From Desulfovibrio sp. Marseille-P6017 (GTDB lineage Bacteria; Bacillota_A; Clostridia; Peptostreptococcales; Peptostreptococcaceae), in assembly GCA_900604495.1 (NCBI GenBank), contig UWOR01000006.1, positions 124,001-188,000 on the forward strand: a stretch of 64,000 nt of DNA, in the 5' to 3' direction. Below, piece by piece: positions 1-9,074 of this stretch. A model generated the notes under the pieces. The model was not told where the DNA came from and did not search any database. It saw only the letters and a program-made list of their open reading frames with translations. The position numbers and the translations under genes are program-made. Numbering within the stretch: the stretch's first letter is position 1; every line of letters begins with the position of its first letter.

Positions 1-255
1 TATAATAACATCTTCACGATTAGCTAAATCCTTTAATGCACGACCAAGATATATCTCACTCGTACCATTTTGATATCCTATTGCTGTATCAAAAAAATTA
101 ATACCTACATCAAGAGCTTTCTTTATAATCTCTTTAGATTTTTCTTCACTAAGTGTCCATGAGTGCATACCTTGACTTGCATCCCCAAATCCCATGCAAC
201 CTAAACATATTCTTGAAACCTCTAAGTCTGAATTTCCTAATTTTGTATATTTCAT
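1..255 (-). CDS. aldo/keto reductase, N-terminal part (runs off the window)
   Basis: The 85 visible residues begin MKYTKLGNSDLEVSRICLGC and continue through the GINFFDTA segment that carries the catalytic Asp of NADPH-dependent aldo/keto reductases, so this is the start of a TIM-barrel oxidoreductase of the YajO/Tas-like group. A strong AGGGGG Shine-Dalgarno site lies 8 bases before the ATG. The gene is transcribed leftwards from a MerR-type promoter at 289-319 shared with two other redox-related genes in this window. The catalytic Tyr, Lys and His residues are not fully visible. The substrate cannot be told. Confidence 0.9.
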   Translation of the reverse strand, partial: MKYTKLGNSDLEVSRICLGCMGFGDASQGMHSWTLSEEKSKEIIKKALDVGINFFDTAIGYQNGTSEIYLGRALKDLANREDVII

Positions 256-288
256 AAATACCCCCTATAATTTGCTTCCTTTCTTAAT

Positions 289-319
289 ATACTAATACTT
301 AGAGTTAACTCTAAGTCAA
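289..319 (-). promoter_or_regulatory. MerR-type promoter (19-bp spacer) for the aldo/keto reductase
   Basis: On the minus strand a TTGACT -35 box (314-319) and a TAGTAT -10 box (289-294) are separated by 19 bases holding the dyad CTTAGAGTTAACTCTAAG. A spacer lengthened to 19 bp and occupied by a palindrome is the hallmark of promoters that MerR-family regulators untwist. The same arrangement occurs at 6553-6583 and 10561-10591. Confidence 0.8.
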
Positions 320-392
320 TACAAAATTAAATTTTTAACCTTCTATTCCTATTAATTACTTACATACAATTAAAAATTTTTTCATTAATAAA

Positions 393-435
393 AAATAACC
401 TAAAATTATGTTAAGTACATAACTTTAGGTTATTT
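393..435 (-). terminator. terminator after the YfcC-family gene
   Basis: Inverted repeat AAATAACCTAAA / TTTAGGTTATTT with a run of T on the minus-strand side, just downstream of the stop codon at 443. Confidence 0.8.
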
Positions 436-442
436 AAAGTTA

Positions 443-1849
443 TTATAAAAGCATCATTGCTATTGATAATATAATTGCTGATGCTATAAATATTGTTATT
501 ATAACTTTAGTAACAAATTTTACCCAAGTTGCATAATCTACTTTTGCAATTGCAAGTGTTCCCATTATAACCCCACTCGTTGGTGTTACAAGGTTTACTA
601 TACCACTACCTGCACTGAATATTGATATAACTACTTCTGCTGGAAACCCTAAGCTAACTGCTAATGGTCCAAATATTGGCATTGATAATCCTGCTAAACC
701 AGAAGTAGATGGTATAAAGAACGATAAAACTATATAAATTAATAAAGCAACTATTGTAAATATTATAGGTGACATTCCTCTTAGTACTGAAGATGCAGAG
801 TTTAAAACATAGTTATCTAATCCTGTTGAACTCATTATTACAGATATTCCTTTTGATACACCTATAACTAATGATACACCTACCATATCTGCTGCACCAT
901 CTATAAAAGCCACAACTATTTCTGTTTCTTTCATTCTATAAACTAATCCTATGATAACTGACATAATTACAAACCACATACCTAAATCAGAAAACCACCA
1001 ATTACCAAGTGAAGAACCTGTCAAAAATGAAGTATTATTAAAAATTGTTATACCAAATTTCTCCCAAGGTATTATCCCTGCTACCATTATTAAGAATGTA
1101 AATCCAAATAATGCAAGAACTACTTTTCTTTTAGAAGTAAATTCTATTACATCATCACTTGATTTATCTCCTATAAATGCTTCTTTTGCACGATGGAATT
1201 CATCATCTGTTAATAATGTAGCACTTTTATCTTTTTGAACTTTTTTAGCATAGCTCATGACAAAGTATATTGAGATAAGTAGTGATACTAACCATAATGC
1301 TATTGCTGTACCTATTACTATCACTTGGTTAGCATCTATTCCTACACCATTTAGAGCTCCTATTGCTGTCGAAACTAAAAATGGATTAACAGTTGAACCT
1401 AAAACACCACAACCTGCGCCTAAAATTAATGTCGCCACTGATACTAAAGGGTCAAATCCTGCAACTATCATTGTAGTTGTAACAAGAGCTGTAAATGCTA
1501 TTGTTTCTTCTGCCATACCAAAACTAGTTCCACCTAAAGAGAATAGGAACATTAGTACCGGTATTAGTATTAATTCTTTTCCTTTTAACTTGCTAACAAC
1601 TGAACCTATTCCCGCATCTAAAGCACCAGTTTTTGTTGTTACACCTAAGAATCCGCCAATTAATAAAACAAATATAGCTATATCAATTGCTTCTAATAGA
1701 CCATTTATAGGAGCCATAACAAAATCAGATAATTTTGCACCTCTAACTCCTGGTATAAAGTTAGTTACTATAGCTATAATAGTGGTTATAGCTAATAAAA
1801 CAGTATACGCACTTGGTAGTTTAAATACCTTTTTGTCATTTGTAGTCAT
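443..1849 (-). CDS. YfcC/C4-dicarboxylate anaerobic carrier family membrane transporter
   Basis: The 468-residue protein is almost entirely hydrophobic helices separated by short loops, with the glycine/serine-rich half-helices (for example GGTSFGMAEE and PSTSGLAGLSMP) typical of the YfcC/DcuC/ArcD-like IT superfamily. Family members are secondary transporters of dicarboxylates, amino acids or peptides; the substrate is not evident. I place the start at the ATG at 1849, which has GGAG seven bases upstream, rather than at an in-frame codon 15 residues earlier. It is a single-gene unit closed by a terminator at 393-435. Confidence 0.85.
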   Translation of the reverse strand: MTTNDKKVFKLPSAYTVLLAITTIIAIVTNFIPGVRGAKLSDFVMAPINGLLEAIDIAIFVLLIGGFLGVTTKTGALDAGIGSVVSKLKGKELILIPVLMFLFSLGGTSFGMAEETIAFTALVTTTMIVAGFDPLVSVATLILGAGCGVLGSTVNPFLVSTAIGALNGVGIDANQVIVIGTAIALWLVSLLISIYFVMSYAKKVQKDKSATLLTDDEFHRAKEAFIGDKSSDDVIEFTSKRKVVLALFGFTFLIMVAGIIPWEKFGITIFNNTSFLTGSSLGNWWFSDLGMWFVIMSVIIGLVYRMKETEIVVAFIDGAADMVGVSLVIGVSKGISVIMSSTGLDNYVLNSASSVLRGMSPIIFTIVALLIYIVLSFFIPSTSGLAGLSMPIFGPLAVSLGFPAEVVISIFSAGSGIVNLVTPTSGVIMGTLAIAKVDYATWVKFVTKVIITIFIASAIILSIAMMLL

Positions 1850-2106
1850 TTTTATTTCTCCTTTAATTCCTATTACTTTTATTAATTTCCCCATAAATTA
1901 ATTTTTTATATATTAATATTTTCAATTTATAATCATGTTATTTATGTATACTTTATTTAAAAATCTTTAGCGTTAATTATAAGGATAACTTAGATAAAAA
2001 ATTAATTCTAACATATACACGTATATGAGAATATTATTTAACATACTATAATCAAAAGTAAAATCTAACTATCACAAATGTTAGAATATAAAAGAGGTAA
2101 AATTAT

Positions 2107-2799
2107 ATGAATAGAAAACAAGATAATAATGATAAAAAAATACCTCCTTGGGAAAATCCAATATTCTTAATTATAATGACTATTATCGGAGGATTTATGA
2201 ATGCTTACACTTACATTACAAGAAATGAAATACTAGCAAATATGCATACTGCTAATATGTCTAAATTAGGGATTAATATTGCTCTTGGAAATTGGAAAAA
2301 TGCGCTTAACTTCTTTATTCCTATTATAGCTTGTGTATTAGGTGCTGCATTTTCTGAATATGTTGCATATTTAATAAAAAAAAGTAAGTATAAAGGAAAT
2401 TGGAGAAAAATAGCTTTACTTATAGAGTCAATAGGGTTGTTTAGTATTGGCTTTATACCTTTATCTGTATTAGATTTTATAGTTACGAACTTAGTATCTT
2501 TTTGGATGGGATATCAATTATGCCTGTTTAAAAAGTGTCTAGGTGTTGGGTACAGTACAACTATATGTACAGGAAATATTAGAACTATAGGACAGTTTTT
2601 ATACGATGCATTAGAAGAAGAGAATAAATTTTATACAATAAAGCTAATTACATTCACTGTACTTACATTTTCATTTGCTCTAGGAGCTGCTTTAGGTACT
2701 TTAATTTCGATTTCTATAAGTGTTAAGTCTGTATGGATTCCTAGTATCATATTATTATCTCAAATGATATGGATACATACATATGATATTATTAAATAA
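2107..2799 (+). CDS. DUF1275 (YoaK) family membrane protein
   Basis: The 230-residue protein has about six hydrophobic segments and the DUF1275 pattern: an early GGFMNAYTYITRN motif, then HTANMSKLGINIALGNW, and later CTGNIRTIGQFLYDAL. Proteins of this family are inner-membrane proteins of unknown function. A short charged N-terminus (residues 1-15) precedes the first helix. AGAGG lies upstream of the ATG. The gene stands alone and is transcribed against its neighbours, with its own terminator. Confidence 0.85.
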   Translation: MNRKQDNNDKKIPPWENPIFLIIMTIIGGFMNAYTYITRNEILANMHTANMSKLGINIALGNWKNALNFFIPIIACVLGAAFSEYVAYLIKKSKYKGNWRKIALLIESIGLFSIGFIPLSVLDFIVTNLVSFWMGYQLCLFKKCLGVGYSTTICTGNIRTIGQFLYDALEEENKFYTIKLITFTVLTFSFALGAALGTLISISISVKSVWIPSIILLSQMIWIHTYDIIK

Positions 2800-2830
2800 A
2801 AAAGCAATAGTTAGTTGCTATTGCTTTTTT
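2798..2830. terminator. bidirectional terminator between convergent genes
   Basis: Hairpin AAAAAAGCAATAG / CTATTGCTTTTTT with A and T tracts on both sides, able to stop the DUF1275 gene (plus strand) and pepC (minus strand). Confidence 0.85.
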
Positions 2831-2839
2831 ATTTAAGGT

Positions 2840-4177
2840 TTATGCTAATGAACCCATAGGATCCCATGGTTGTAAAACAATCGGATCTGATTCGTATTGA
2901 TCTATTAATTCTTTTGTTAAATATTTCTTATTTATTACAATTTGGTATACATATTCAGAAAACCACTTATCAGACATTATATAAAATCCTTTATTCCCAC
3001 TATCGTTTCCCCAACTATTCTCTACCTTCCATTTAATAGGTTCATCATATCTCTCTAAGTCTACTCCAGTAAATACCATAGCATGAGTCATAAGGCTCTC
3101 ACCATAATCAAGTCTTTCTGCTTTATTCATAGCAAACTCAGTTTTAAATAATTTATTAGCTTGAACTCCATCAATATCCATAGATCCATATTCTTTATCA
3201 AGAAATTGACCTACATCACATCCAAACCAGACCACATTTCCATCTTTTAACTGATTAATTGCTAATTTCTTTAGGTCTTGAACTGGAAGATTTAAATGTC
3301 TTATAATATTTCCTTCTTTTACATTACCAAGGAATTTTATAGTATAACTATGATTAAATGGTTTGTCATTTGTAGGTGCATTAATAATACTTACATAATC
3401 ATCTAAATTCCAATCTACATAATCTTCAAAGAATTGATTTGGTGTAATATTCTTAATTCTAATAAAAGTGTTCTCTTTATCTTTAACTTCCCAAGTAAAT
3501 TTCTTTGGAGGCTTTCCTATAGATATACAAAGCATACGATATATTGTAGCCATCATATCTTTTTTCTTAGCTCGAAGTTCCTCTATACTTTCACCTAAAT
3601 TATAAGATTTTCTTATTTGACATGCAAATTCTCTTAATTTTTTTGTAAGCCATGGATTAATTTCATCTGTAGAAGTTGATACAAAAGTATCTGGCATTAC
3701 ATCCTTTGGAACAACACCATACTTTCTAACTAGATTTGCTAACATATCCCACTGACCACCATCATTAAGAGGTGCTGATAATAAAAAACTAATTAATCTG
3801 CTATCTGTAGGCTCTCTTAATGTTTCTAGAATACTTTCTAAGAAATAATTAGATTTTTCTAGTTTATCATAGAATAATATATAACTTTGAGAAAGTTCCA
3901 TATTATCTAAGTTAAGATTCTTCATAACATCCAATCTCATAGTATTTAATGCCGCAAATACCCAGCATAGTCCAGCCCTTTTTTGATTTGTTATTTCTCC
4001 AGATTCTATATCAATGGAAAATGTATATTGCATTCTACGCTTAAGATCATAATCTCTTATAGCCGCACTTACACCTGATTTATTTACCATGTTCATAGCT
4101 ATAATATTTTGTGTTTCTTTGTCAAACATATATTCAAGTTCATCTAGAATTTTTGTATTTATTGATTTAAAAGTCAT
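2840..4177 (-). CDS. pepC: aminopeptidase C (bleomycin hydrolase family, peptidase C1B)
   Basis: The 445-residue protein carries the papain-type catalytic triad in bleomycin-hydrolase context: Cys71 in QKRAGLCWVFAA, His in LMTHAMVFTGVD and Asn in KVENSWGNDSG. Length and the N-terminal SQSYILFYDKLEKSN segment match PepC, a cytosolic homohexameric aminopeptidase that trims peptides. The family's self-processing C-terminal arm is present (ends PWDPMGSLA). The ATG has a GAGGTGG site upstream. It stands between a DUF1275 gene and an HxlR regulator, with no clear operon partner. Confidence 0.93.
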   Translation of the reverse strand: MTFKSINTKILDELEYMFDKETQNIIAMNMVNKSGVSAAIRDYDLKRRMQYTFSIDIESGEITNQKRAGLCWVFAALNTMRLDVMKNLNLDNMELSQSYILFYDKLEKSNYFLESILETLREPTDSRLISFLLSAPLNDGGQWDMLANLVRKYGVVPKDVMPDTFVSTSTDEINPWLTKKLREFACQIRKSYNLGESIEELRAKKKDMMATIYRMLCISIGKPPKKFTWEVKDKENTFIRIKNITPNQFFEDYVDWNLDDYVSIINAPTNDKPFNHSYTIKFLGNVKEGNIIRHLNLPVQDLKKLAINQLKDGNVVWFGCDVGQFLDKEYGSMDIDGVQANKLFKTEFAMNKAERLDYGESLMTHAMVFTGVDLERYDEPIKWKVENSWGNDSGNKGFYIMSDKWFSEYVYQIVINKKYLTKELIDQYESDPIVLQPWDPMGSLA

Positions 4178-4261
4178 AATCCACCTCTATTTTATTAATC
4201 ATGTTTAGGTATATATCCTTTTAAATACTATTCCAGTGTAAATAAGTCTATTACAATTTAT

Positions 4262-4609
4262 TTATAAATTGTAATCTTTAGGTACATATTCATGTCCCCA
4301 TTTACATAGTGAATTTAAAATAGGCATCATAGATTTACCAGTATCTGAAAGTGAGTATTCCACTTTTGGAGGTACTTGTGGATATTCCTTTCTTATAATA
4401 ATACTATCACTCTCTAATTCCTTTAGTTGATTACTTAGCATCTTATGTGTTACTTTACCCAATGCTCTCTTTAAATCGCTATATCTAAGAATTTCTTTTT
4501 TCCATAGCCAAAACAATATGTGCATTTTCCACTTACCACTAATTAGTGAAATTGCATATGCAAATGGTCTTACATCAATTTCTTTTTCTTCTAATTGTAT
4601 TTCATTCAT
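4262..4609 (-). CDS. HxlR-family winged-helix regulator
   Basis: This 115-residue protein has the HxlR signature: LISGKWKMHILFWLW, the wHTH recognition region with HKMLSNQLKELESD, and the wing PKVEYSLSDTG. Members often respond to redox or aldehyde stress and control adjacent oxidoreductase genes. It lacks the conserved early Cys seen in HypR-type redox sensors. Its target is not obvious; the nearest oxidoreductase-like gene is the DXS-like gene upstream at 4732-6510, which has its own promoter and terminator. Confidence 0.9.
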   Translation of the reverse strand: MNEIQLEEKEIDVRPFAYAISLISGKWKMHILFWLWKKEILRYSDLKRALGKVTHKMLSNQLKELESDSIIIRKEYPQVPPKVEYSLSDTGKSMMPILNSLCKWGHEYVPKDYNL

Positions 4610-4685
4610 ATTTATTCTCCTTTTATTAAAATAATCTATAGATTAGCATAACTTCTTAATTTAAATTATTAATAACATTGATATA

Positions 4686-4727
4686 AAAACAAGTGGTTAA
4701 CTCAATATTGAGCTAACCACTTGTTTT
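4686..4727 (-). terminator. terminator after the DXS-like gene
   Basis: Long near-perfect hairpin AACAAGTGGTTA / TAACCACTTGTT followed by T residues on the minus strand, immediately after the stop codon at 4732; the plus-strand side also has a T run. Confidence 0.85.
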
Positions 4728-4731
4728 TATA

Positions 4732-6510
4732 TTACCCTAATATTTTTAAATCTTCAAGTACTCTTTCTATGTCATTAACTATTAATTCTTCAGTTAGATG
4801 ATAGCGCTCATATAATACTTCTAATGGAACACTATTAGTAAATTCTTTGTTTGCACCAAAGTTTAATACTCTCATAGATGAATCACCATAGAATCTTGAT
4901 ATCTTTTCACCAAATCCACCATCAAGTATTCCATCTTCTAATGTTATCACTAGCTTATGATACTTCTTAAGCTCATTTAATAACTCTTCATCTAAGCCAG
5001 TTATAAATCTTGGATTTATTAATGTAGCATTAATACCAAATTCTTTTAATTTATATTGAACTTTCTTACCTAAATGGAAGAATGATCCAAGGCCTATTAT
5101 TGCAACTTCATTTCCATCTTCAACTTTGACATACTTATTCAAATCATAAAAATTAGGTTCAACTTCAACCCCACTTGATATAACTTCCATATTAGGAACA
5201 CGTATAGCTACTGGATGCTTTTCTTGGTCTATAGCCCACTCAACCATAGCAAGATGTTCTTCCTTAGTAGTTGGTGCTAAGTAAACTATATTCGGTATAT
5301 TAGATATTAAAGGTATATCAAATAATCCTAAGTGAGTTATATCTGACCCACTTATTCCTCCCCAATAAACCATAATCGTTGCTGGATTATTATTTATAGC
5401 AAGGTCTTGAGATAATTGGTCATATGTTCTTTGTATAAATGAACTTAAGAATGATGCTACTGGTTTACCTCCTCTTTTTGCTATACCTGATGCAAGTGCT
5501 ATTGCATGTTCTTCTGCTATACCAACATCTACATATTGATCTTTTAGTTTAGTTCTAAAACCGTTTACTCCTACTATACTTGGGGTAGCAGCTGTTATTG
5601 CTACTATGCTACTATCTTTTTTTGCTTTTTCTATTAAAAATTCTTCTGTTATATTTGCATAAGATTTAACAGGTTGGCCAGCAAATTTTAATTCTTTTGT
5701 TTCTAAATCAAATGGCATTACCCAGTGGAATGCTTCTTTATTTATTTCTGCATCTTCATATCCTTTACCTTTTACAGTATGCATATGAATTACTACTGGA
5801 TGATTTGTATCTTTAACTTTTTTAAAAACTTCTATTAAAGATTCTATGTTATTTCCATCTTTAACAAAGTGATATTCAAATCCTAATGACTTGAAAAAGT
5901 TATTTTCTGCGTTTCCTTCACTTTCACGAAGTATGGCTAAGTTTTGATATAATCCACCATAGTTTTCTGCTATAGACATATCATTATCATTTACTAATAT
6001 TATTATATTTTTATTAGATGATGCGGCATTATTTAAACCTTCATAAGCCTCTCCTCCACTTAAAGAACCATCACCTATTATAGCTATAATATTTTCTTTT
6101 CCTCCAACTACATCTCTTCCTTTTGCAAGTCCGCAAGCTAAACTTACTGAAGTTGATGTATGACCTATTGTAAAGAAATCATGTTCACTTTCTCTAGGCT
6201 CTGTATATCCTGTGATACTTCCAAACTTTTCAGGATTTATAAAAGCTTCTTTTCTTCTAGTTAGTATTTTATGTGTATATGATTGATGTGACACATCATA
6301 TACAAACTTATCTACTGGTGAATTAAATACATAATGTAGTGCTATAGTTGCTTCTACCATACCTAAGTTTGGTCCAAAGTGACCTCCTGTTGTACTTACT
6401 TTTTTAATTAATACATCTCTTATTTCCGAAGATAATAAATTTAATTCTTCTCTTGATAAAGATTTTAAATCTTTAGGTTCATTAACTTTATTTAAAATAT
6501 TTAATGACAT
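4732..6510 (-). CDS. 1-deoxy-D-xylulose-5-phosphate synthase-like thiamine-diphosphate enzyme
   Basis: The 592 residues follow the DXS/transketolase layout: ThDP domain with TGGHFGPNLG, DVSHQSYTHK, GDGSLSGGEA and VNDNDMSIAE, then the pyrimidine domain with VGIAEEHA and FIQRTYDQ, then a C-terminal domain with TLEDG. DXS makes DXP from pyruvate and glyceraldehyde 3-phosphate. This copy departs from true DXS: the YDRAG motif reads YWGGI, the YPRG motif reads VPNM, and the Tyr before the FLQR motif is Leu. By my recollection of E. coli DXS these are phosphate-contacting residues (Arg420, Arg478, Tyr392). It is 20-30 residues shorter than usual. A GGAGGAGAG site and a MerR-type promoter precede it. 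It may be a paralogue with another acceptor. Confidence 0.8.
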   Translation of the reverse strand: MSLNILNKVNEPKDLKSLSREELNLLSSEIRDVLIKKVSTTGGHFGPNLGMVEATIALHYVFNSPVDKFVYDVSHQSYTHKILTRRKEAFINPEKFGSITGYTEPRESEHDFFTIGHTSTSVSLACGLAKGRDVVGGKENIIAIIGDGSLSGGEAYEGLNNAASSNKNIIILVNDNDMSIAENYGGLYQNLAILRESEGNAENNFFKSLGFEYHFVKDGNNIESLIEVFKKVKDTNHPVVIHMHTVKGKGYEDAEINKEAFHWVMPFDLETKELKFAGQPVKSYANITEEFLIEKAKKDSSIVAITAATPSIVGVNGFRTKLKDQYVDVGIAEEHAIALASGIAKRGGKPVASFLSSFIQRTYDQLSQDLAINNNPATIMVYWGGISGSDITHLGLFDIPLISNIPNIVYLAPTTKEEHLAMVEWAIDQEKHPVAIRVPNMEVISSGVEVEPNFYDLNKYVKVEDGNEVAIIGLGSFFHLGKKVQYKLKEFGINATLINPRFITGLDEELLNELKKYHKLVITLEDGILDGGFGEKISRFYGDSSMRVLNFGANKEFTNSVPLEVLYERYHLTEELIVNDIERVLEDLKILG

Positions 6511-6552
6511 ATCTCTCCTCCAGTTGATTATCTCTTTCTTATCACATTGAAA

Positions 6553-6583
6553 AGTATAATTCCTAGAGTTAACTCCAAGTCAA
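6553..6583 (-). promoter_or_regulatory. MerR-type promoter for the DXS-like gene
   Basis: TTGACT (6578-6583) and TATACT (6553-6558) on the minus strand with a 19-bp spacer holding the imperfect dyad TGGAGTTAACTCTAGG. It is the second of three matching promoters in the first 11 kb. Confidence 0.8.
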
Positions 6584-6741
6584 TAGATTATTCTAAATTT
6601 TTTTAAATTTATTAATCAAAATAAAATTTATAGCCTAAGCTAATGAGATCTTTAATATGGTCTTACTGAAACAGGATATAGCCTTAAGCCTATTCTTAAA
6701 TCTATGCTTTCATTGGGAGAAAAGTATAAAAATAATTAAAA

Positions 6742-6771
6742 AAACGACCTAAAAATATATTTAGGTCATTT
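6742..6771 (-). terminator. terminator after the OpuC-type ABC operon
   Basis: Inverted repeat ATGACCTAAA / TTTAGGTCGT with T residues on the minus strand, directly after the stop at 6773. The stretch 6584-6741 upstream of the DXS promoter shows no gene. Confidence 0.75.
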
Positions 6772-6772
6772 T

Positions 6773-7516
6773 TTATTTAATATAACTTACTTCTCTTTCA
6801 ATAAGCTTCTTTACAAAATCATTCTTAGGATTATTTAATATTTCACTAGGCGTACCAAATTGTTGAATCCCTCCTTTATCCATAACTAAAACTTTACTTC
6901 CAAGCTTTAATGCTTCTCTAATATCATGTGTAATAAAAATAATAGTAATGTTTTCTTCTTTTTGTATTCTTATAATTTCATCTTGTAAGCTAGAACGAGT
7001 AATTTCATCCACAGCTCCAAATGGTTCATCCATAAGTAATATATCAGGAGATGCAGCAAGTGCTCTAGCTATACCTACTCTTTGCTGCTGACCACCACTT
7101 AATTCATTTGGATATCTTTTTAATAGTTCTTCATCTAATCCAACTATTTTTATCCATTTCTTTACTGCTTCTTTAGTTTTATTTTTATCTCTTTTATTCC
7201 AAAGATTTGGTACATAAGAGATATTATCTTCTATACTCATATGTGGAAATAATACACTTCCTTGAATTGCATAACCGATATTTCTTCTTAATTCTATAAT
7301 ATCTACGTCTTGAGTACACTTTCCATGAACAAATACCTTACCTTTATCTGGAGTAATTAATCCATTTACCATCTTTAATAGTGTAGTCTTCCCACATCCT
7401 GAACTTCCTACTACACTTAAAAATTCACCTTTCATTATTGATAGATTAAAATTTTCTAAAATTACTTTATCTTTATATACTTTTTTTATATTCTTGAATT
7501 CAATTGTAATTTTCAT
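6773..7516 (-). CDS. osmoprotectant (OpuC-type) ABC transporter ATP-binding protein
   Basis: The ATPase has Walker A GSSGCGKTT, signature LSGGQQQR, Walker B LLMDEPFGAVD and the switch His in FITHDIREA. Its best match in kind is the glycine betaine/carnitine/choline group, which fits the permease/binding-protein fusion directly upstream. I place the start at the ATG at 7516, seven bases after GAGGTGGGG. An ATG five codons earlier overlaps the upstream stop (ATGA) and could allow coupled initiation. The C-terminus lacks the paired CBS domains of OpuAA/OpuCA, so CBS-type ionic-strength sensing is not expected here. Confidence 0.88.
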   Translation of the reverse strand: MKITIEFKNIKKVYKDKVILENFNLSIMKGEFLSVVGSSGCGKTTLLKMVNGLITPDKGKVFVHGKCTQDVDIIELRRNIGYAIQGSVLFPHMSIEDNISYVPNLWNKRDKNKTKEAVKKWIKIVGLDEELLKRYPNELSGGQQQRVGIARALAASPDILLMDEPFGAVDEITRSSLQDEIIRIQKEENITIIFITHDIREALKLGSKVLVMDKGGIQQFGTPSEILNNPKNDFVKKLIEREVSYIK

Positions 7517-7527
7517 ATAACCCCACC

Positions 7528-9072
7528 TCATTTACTTAAAATACCTATTTTTACTAAATATTCATGTGCAACAGTTTCTGCATCCATACCTTCTGTCTCT
7601 ACCATATAATTTAATTTTGCCATCTCACTATCATTTAGTATTCCTTCCATTTCACTAAAAACATCTTCTAATTCAGGATATTCATCCAATACTTCATTTC
7701 TTACAACCATAGCACCCATTGCTGTGGAGAAAAATTCTTTGTCATCTTTTAATACAATAACACCTGATTCAGTTAACTGTCCATCTGTAGTAAATATATC
7801 CATAACATCTACTTTACCTTCATTAATTGCTTTATACTTTAATCCTATATCTAAGTCCATAGTTTTTTTAAATTTAAAATTATATTTTTCGGAAAGTGCA
7901 CTGTATCCATCAGGTCGTTCAAAGAAATCATACTCTCCACCAAAAACTAATTTATCTGATACTTTGGCTAAGTCTGAATATGTTTTTAAATTATATTTAT
8001 CTGCAATTTCTTTTCTTACAGCTATTCCATAAGAATCATTAAAACCTAATATACCAGTCCATGTAAAACTAAATTTTTCCTTATATTCTTTTACTAACTC
8101 ATCATACATTTCTTCATTATAAAAACCATCATGCTTTAATACCATATTCCAACCTGTTGAAGTATATTCTGGATACATATCAAACTCACCACTTACCATT
8201 CCTGGCTGAATATTAGATGTACCGCCTCCAACACCTTGTGTTACCTCTACATTAATATCTGTTTTTTCCTCTATCATTTCCTTAATCATAGCCCCAATAA
8301 TATATTGCTCTGTCATTGGCTTTGTTGCTAAATGTATAACTTGGTTATTATCTTTATTCTTATAAAAAGTTAAACCACCAATAATTAAAAATATAAACAC
8401 AATAGCTGATATAAAAATTTTTAAATCTATTTGTAAATTAGATTTTTTATCTATAATTATTCTTTCTATAACTCCTAGTATTCCATCAATAATAAGTGCT
8501 AAAATTGCTATTAATAAGCTTCCTATTATTGTCATTGATGTATTATTAGTAGTTATGCCTCGATATATAGCAATACCTAATCCACCTGCTCCAATAAAAG
8601 ATGCTATTCCGGCTAATGCAATTGTCATTGTTACCATATTCCTAATACCTGACATAATTATTGGCATTGCTAAAGGTAATTTTATTTTATATATAATTTG
8701 AAGTCTTGTACTTCCCATACCTGTAGCTGCTTCAATTACTGCATCATCAATATTTTCAATTCCTGTAAATGTATTTCTTACCATTGGTAATAATGCATAA
8801 ATAGATAATGCTATAATGGCTGTTTTATTTCCTATACCAGAAAAAGGTATTAAAAACCCTAATAAAGATATTGATGGTATGGTGTATAAAAAATTAATAA
8901 TACCTAATACACATTTAGAACTCTTCTTAAATTCACTAATAATAATTCCAATAACTAAACCAATAATGCAAGATATTGTTACTGCAATAAATGATATCTG
9001 TAAGTGTTGACATAGTAAGTTTATAAAAAATGCACTTTTTTCTTGAAGTAAATTTATCATTTCACTTAACAC
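7528..9072 (-). CDS. OpuC-type permease fused to its substrate-binding domain
   Basis: Residues 1-210 are a BPD-type permease with about five helices and the EAA loop (EAATGMGSTRLQIIYKIKLP). A further helix near 220-240 leads to a periplasmic-type betaine-binding domain (residues 245-514) with the OpuAC motifs GGTSNIQPGM, EYTSTGW and DVMDIFTTDG. Fused permease-receptor proteins like this are known for osmoprotectant importers of Firmicutes. The binding domain faces the outside, tethered to the membrane. It begins two bases after the stop of the flavin/ferredoxin gene and its stop overlaps an upstream ATG of the ATPase gene, so the three genes form one operon. Confidence 0.9.
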   Translation of the reverse strand: MLSEMINLLQEKSAFFINLLCQHLQISFIAVTISCIIGLVIGIIISEFKKSSKCVLGIINFLYTIPSISLLGFLIPFSGIGNKTAIIALSIYALLPMVRNTFTGIENIDDAVIEAATGMGSTRLQIIYKIKLPLAMPIIMSGIRNMVTMTIALAGIASFIGAGGLGIAIYRGITTNNTSMTIIGSLLIAILALIIDGILGVIERIIIDKKSNLQIDLKIFISAIVFIFLIIGGLTFYKNKDNNQVIHLATKPMTEQYIIGAMIKEMIEEKTDINVEVTQGVGGGTSNIQPGMVSGEFDMYPEYTSTGWNMVLKHDGFYNEEMYDELVKEYKEKFSFTWTGILGFNDSYGIAVRKEIADKYNLKTYSDLAKVSDKLVFGGEYDFFERPDGYSALSEKYNFKFKKTMDLDIGLKYKAINEGKVDVMDIFTTDGQLTESGVIVLKDDKEFFSTAMGAMVVRNEVLDEYPELEDVFSEMEGILNDSEMAKLNYMVETEGMDAETVAHEYLVKIGILSK

Positions 9073-9074
9073 AC

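Noticed and set aside
951..1901. Long plus-strand open frames over the YfcC gene
   Set aside because: They are antisense to a clear transporter, with no ribosome sites and no protein-like pattern.
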